Source: Amycolatopsis regifaucium (lineage in GTDB: Bacteria; Actinomycetota; Actinomycetes; Mycobacteriales; Pseudonocardiaceae). From it: DNA of 64,000 bases. Where the stretch lies: contig NZ_LQCI01000001.1 in NCBI RefSeq assembly GCF_001613935.1, positions 62,001 to 126,000 on the forward strand. Reading direction: 5' to 3'. A program made the translations under genes and the position numbers. A model generated the notes under the pieces. That model did not search any database, was not told where the DNA came from, and saw only the letters and a list, made by a program, of their open reading frames with translations. Below, in pieces: positions 62,069-64,000 of this stretch (its first letter is position 1; each line of letters opens with the position of its first letter).

Positions 62069-63465
62069 CCGCGCGCTCGATCGACGCCGCGCTGTGGCGG
62101 ACGGCGGCCGTCCTGGTGCTCGGCACGTTCATGGCGACGCTGGACAGCACGATCGTCTCGGTCGGCGTCGACACCCTCGCCGACGAGTTCGGCGCGCCGG
62201 TCACCGGCGTCCAGTGGGTGACGACGGCGTACCTGCTGGCCGTGGTCACCGCCGTGCCGGCTTCGGGGTGGCTCGCCGACCGGTTCGGCGGCCGCCGCGT
62301 CTGGCTCACCGCCGTCGTCGGGTTCCTGCTGGCGTCGCTGTTGTGCGCGCTGGCACCGACGCTGCCCGCGCTCATCGCCTTTCGTGTCCTGCAAGGGCTG
62401 GCGGGGGGCTTGCTGCCACCGACCGGGCAGGCGCTGCTGGCGCGGTCCGCCGGGCCGGACCGGATCGGCCGGGTGATCAGCGTCGTCGGCCTGGTACCGC
62501 TGTTGTCCCCGGTGCTCGGGCCGCTGGCGAGTGGCACGATCCTCGCCGCCGCCGGCTGGCCGTGGCTGTTCTACGTCAATCTCCCGGTCGGCGTGGTGGC
62601 CGTGGTACTGGCGCGACGCTGGGTACCGGCGGACGAACCAGGCGGCCGGGGTGACCGGTTCGACTTCCGGGGCGCGCTGCTGTTGTCCCCGGGCCTCGCG
62701 GTCCTGGTCTTCGGCCTCACCTGGTTCGAACGCGGGACGCCGGTCGTCGCCGGGACCGCCGTCGCGGCGGGTGTCGTGCTGCTCGCGGCGTTCGTCCGGC
62801 ACGGCCTGCGGGCCGAAGCGCCCCTGCTGGATCCACGGTTGTTCACCCGGCCGCCGTTCGGGGTCGCCGCGCTGGCGCTGGTCCTGCTCGGCGCGTCGGT
62901 GTTCGGCACGATGTTCCTGCTGCCGCTCTATCTCCAGCGCGGCGCCGGACTGTCCACTGGGGACACCGGGCTGCTGCTGGTGCCGCAGGGCATCGGCGCG
63001 GCGGCCGGGTCGGTGCTGGTGAACCGGCTGGTCGACCGGCTCTCCCCGCGCACGCTGGTGCTGAGCGGGATCGTGCTGGTCGCCATCGGGACCGCTCCCT
63101 TCACCCGGCTCGGCCCTGGTTTCCCGGACTGGATGATCGTGGTTTCGCTGCTGCTGCGCGGTTTCGGCGCGGCGCTGATCGGCGCGCCGGTGATGACGAT
63201 CGTCTACCGCCGGGTCGAACCCGCCCGGCTGCCCCGGGCCGCCGGGGCGCTCAACCTGCTCAACACGCTCGGTGGCTCGATCGGCACAGCGGTCTTGGCC
63301 GTGGTGCTGCAGGCGCGACTGGCCGTACGCGGCCAGGACGTCGCCGCCGCCTTCGCCGACGCGTTCTGGTGTGTGCTCGGCCTCGCCGTCGTGGCGGTCG
63401 CCGGTGCGACGCGGCTGCCCCGGGCGGCCGTCCCCGACAAGAAGAGAGGTCACGCGGATGCCTGA
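62065..63465 (+). CDS. MFS exporter, DHA2 (14-helix) family, probable siderophore exporter
   Basis: 466 residues, about 14 membrane segments. ATLDSTIVSVGVDTLADEFG and ADRFGGRRVWLTAVVGFLLA are DHA2 signatures, and LPVGVVAVVLARRWVP follows the family pattern. GTG overlaps the NRPS stop, so it most likely exports the siderophore made by the operon. The protein ends in a basic, His-containing tail that overlaps the next gene by eight bases. Confidence 0.92.
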   Translation: MTARSIDAALWRTAAVLVLGTFMATLDSTIVSVGVDTLADEFGAPVTGVQWVTTAYLLAVVTAVPASGWLADRFGGRRVWLTAVVGFLLASLLCALAPTLPALIAFRVLQGLAGGLLPPTGQALLARSAGPDRIGRVISVVGLVPLLSPVLGPLASGTILAAAGWPWLFYVNLPVGVVAVVLARRWVPADEPGGRGDRFDFRGALLLSPGLAVLVFGLTWFERGTPVVAGTAVAAGVVLLAAFVRHGLRAEAPLLDPRLFTRPPFGVAALALVLLGASVFGTMFLLPLYLQRGAGLSTGDTGLLLVPQGIGAAAGSVLVNRLVDRLSPRTLVLSGIVLVAIGTAPFTRLGPGFPDWMIVVSLLLRGFGAALIGAPVMTIVYRRVEPARLPRAAGALNLLNTLGGSIGTAVLAVVLQARLAVRGQDVAAAFADAFWCVLGLAVVAVAGATRLPRAAVPDKKRGHADA

Positions 63466-64000
63466 CCAGGACACCCTGCCCAGCCCGGCCGAGGTGGCCA
63501 CGAACGGCGTCGTGCCGGAGATCGCCCGGCACCGTGAGACCGTCGCGAACGTGCTGGCCAGGCGCGATTCACGGCTGCTCGTCGTCGTGGGGCCGTGTTC
63601 GGTGCACGACACCGCCGGAGCGCTCGAGTACGCGCACCGCCTCGCGGACGCGGCCCGGCGGTTCGCCGACGACCTCGTCGTGGTCCTGCGCGCCTACCTG
63701 GAGAAACCGCGGACGATCGCGGGCTGGACCGGCCTGGTGCCCGACCCCACCCTGGACGGCAAGGGCGATCTCGCGTCCGGCGTGCGGATCGGGCGGCGGT
63801 TCCTGGACGACGCCGTCGCGACCGGGCTGCCGCTGGCGTACGAGTTCGTCGACCCGTTCCTGGCGCCCTACTTCGCGGACACCATCAGCTGGGGCGCGAT
63901 CGGCGCGAGGACCGTGGCCAGCCAGCCGCACCGGCACCTGGCGTCGTGGCTGCCGATGCCGGTGGGGATGAAGAACTGCGTCTCCGGGCGGCTCGACACC
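63458..64000 (+). CDS. DAHP synthase (class I), cut by the window edge
   Basis: 181 codons are visible from ATG at 63458, without a stop. LLVVVGPCSVHDTAGALEYA, YLEKPRTIAGWTGLVPDP, AYEFVDPFLAPYFADTISWG and ASQPHRHLAS with LPMPVGMKN are diagnostic of AroF/G/H-type DAHP synthases. It condenses phosphoenolpyruvate and erythrose 4-phosphate, the first shikimate step. An extra copy in this operon should push carbon toward chorismate for DHB. The start overlaps the exporter stop by eight bases. Feedback-site residues cannot be judged from the visible part. Confidence 0.93.
   Translation, partial: MPDQDTLPSPAEVATNGVVPEIARHRETVANVLARRDSRLLVVVGPCSVHDTAGALEYAHRLADAARRFADDLVVVLRAYLEKPRTIAGWTGLVPDPTLDGKGDLASGVRIGRRFLDDAVATGLPLAYEFVDPFLAPYFADTISWGAIGARTVASQPHRHLASWLPMPVGMKNCVSGRLDT

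Noticed and set aside
1..64000. tRNA, rRNA or known riboswitch genes
   Set aside because: I saw no sequence resembling them in the intergenic regions I read; a covariance-model scan would be needed to exclude them fully.

Overview
The window is high-GC actinobacterial DNA. It has many GTG starts, stop/start overlaps of four bases, IdeR/DmdR-type iron boxes, at least two genes that look leaderless, a DUF222/13E12 HNH endonuclease and a streptogrisin-type protease. Together these suggest a Pseudonocardiaceae genome, most likely Amycolatopsis or a close relative. The genus is inferred from style, not proven.

Left part (1-13.8 kb). A TetR gene cut by the window edge diverges from an alpha/beta hydrolase. 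Next come an FMN-reductase-like flavoprotein and a LacI regulator behind a 42-base palindrome, then a cytochrome P450 on the other strand. From 12.6 kb back to 4.15 kb runs a glycan-utilisation cluster on the minus strand: ABC solute-binding protein, two permeases, GH29 alpha-L-fucosidase, PL6 polysaccharide lyase, LacI repressor, TIM-barrel sugar isomerase/epimerase and SGNH esterase. A LacI-type operator sits at its head. A 2-hydroxyacid dehydrogenase diverges from the cluster.

Middle part (13.8-30.4 kb). A broken hydrolase, an ECF sigma factor, a secreted S1 protease with a chitin-binding tail, and a truncated LAL/LuxR-type ATPase ending at a 55-base perfect palindrome. A maltose/alpha-glucoside operon follows (GH13 glucosidase, two permeases, solute-binding protein, LacI), then an MFS transporter, a small membrane protein, a PepSY membrane protein, an SDR/TetR divergent pair and a DUF222-HNH gene. 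Two convergent intergenic regions (14.3-14.7 kb and 29.96-30.45 kb) carry eight copies of a 19-base hairpin. In the second region some of the sequence between hairpins is itself repeated.

Right-middle part (30.4-42.7 kb). pobA with its IclR-type regulator and a shared operator, an SLC13/ArsB-like transporter, an alditol-oxidase-like flavoprotein, a PLP aminotransferase, a GlxA-type regulator, a saccharopine-dehydrogenase-like protein, a PAP2-like membrane protein, a VanY-type D,D-carboxypeptidase, and a response regulator/histidine kinase/GerMN lipoprotein operon.

Right end (42.7-64 kb). A catecholate siderophore locus under two iron boxes: dhbA, dhbC, dhbE, dhbB, a free-standing aryl carrier protein, a siderophore-interacting reductase, a FecBCD-type importer, a 3,321-residue NRPS (C-A-T-E-C-A-T-E-C, no thioesterase), a DHA2-type MFS exporter and a dedicated DAHP synthase cut by the window edge. 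The genes overlap almost end to end. The locus should make 2,3-dihydroxybenzoate, join it to at least two amino acids (the first probably basic, both probably epimerised), export the product and re-import the ferric complex. The missing thioesterase and the terminal condensation domain mean the product cannot be named from this window. This is the strongest candidate here for unusual chemistry. The hairpin array at 30 kb is the strongest unexplained DNA structure.
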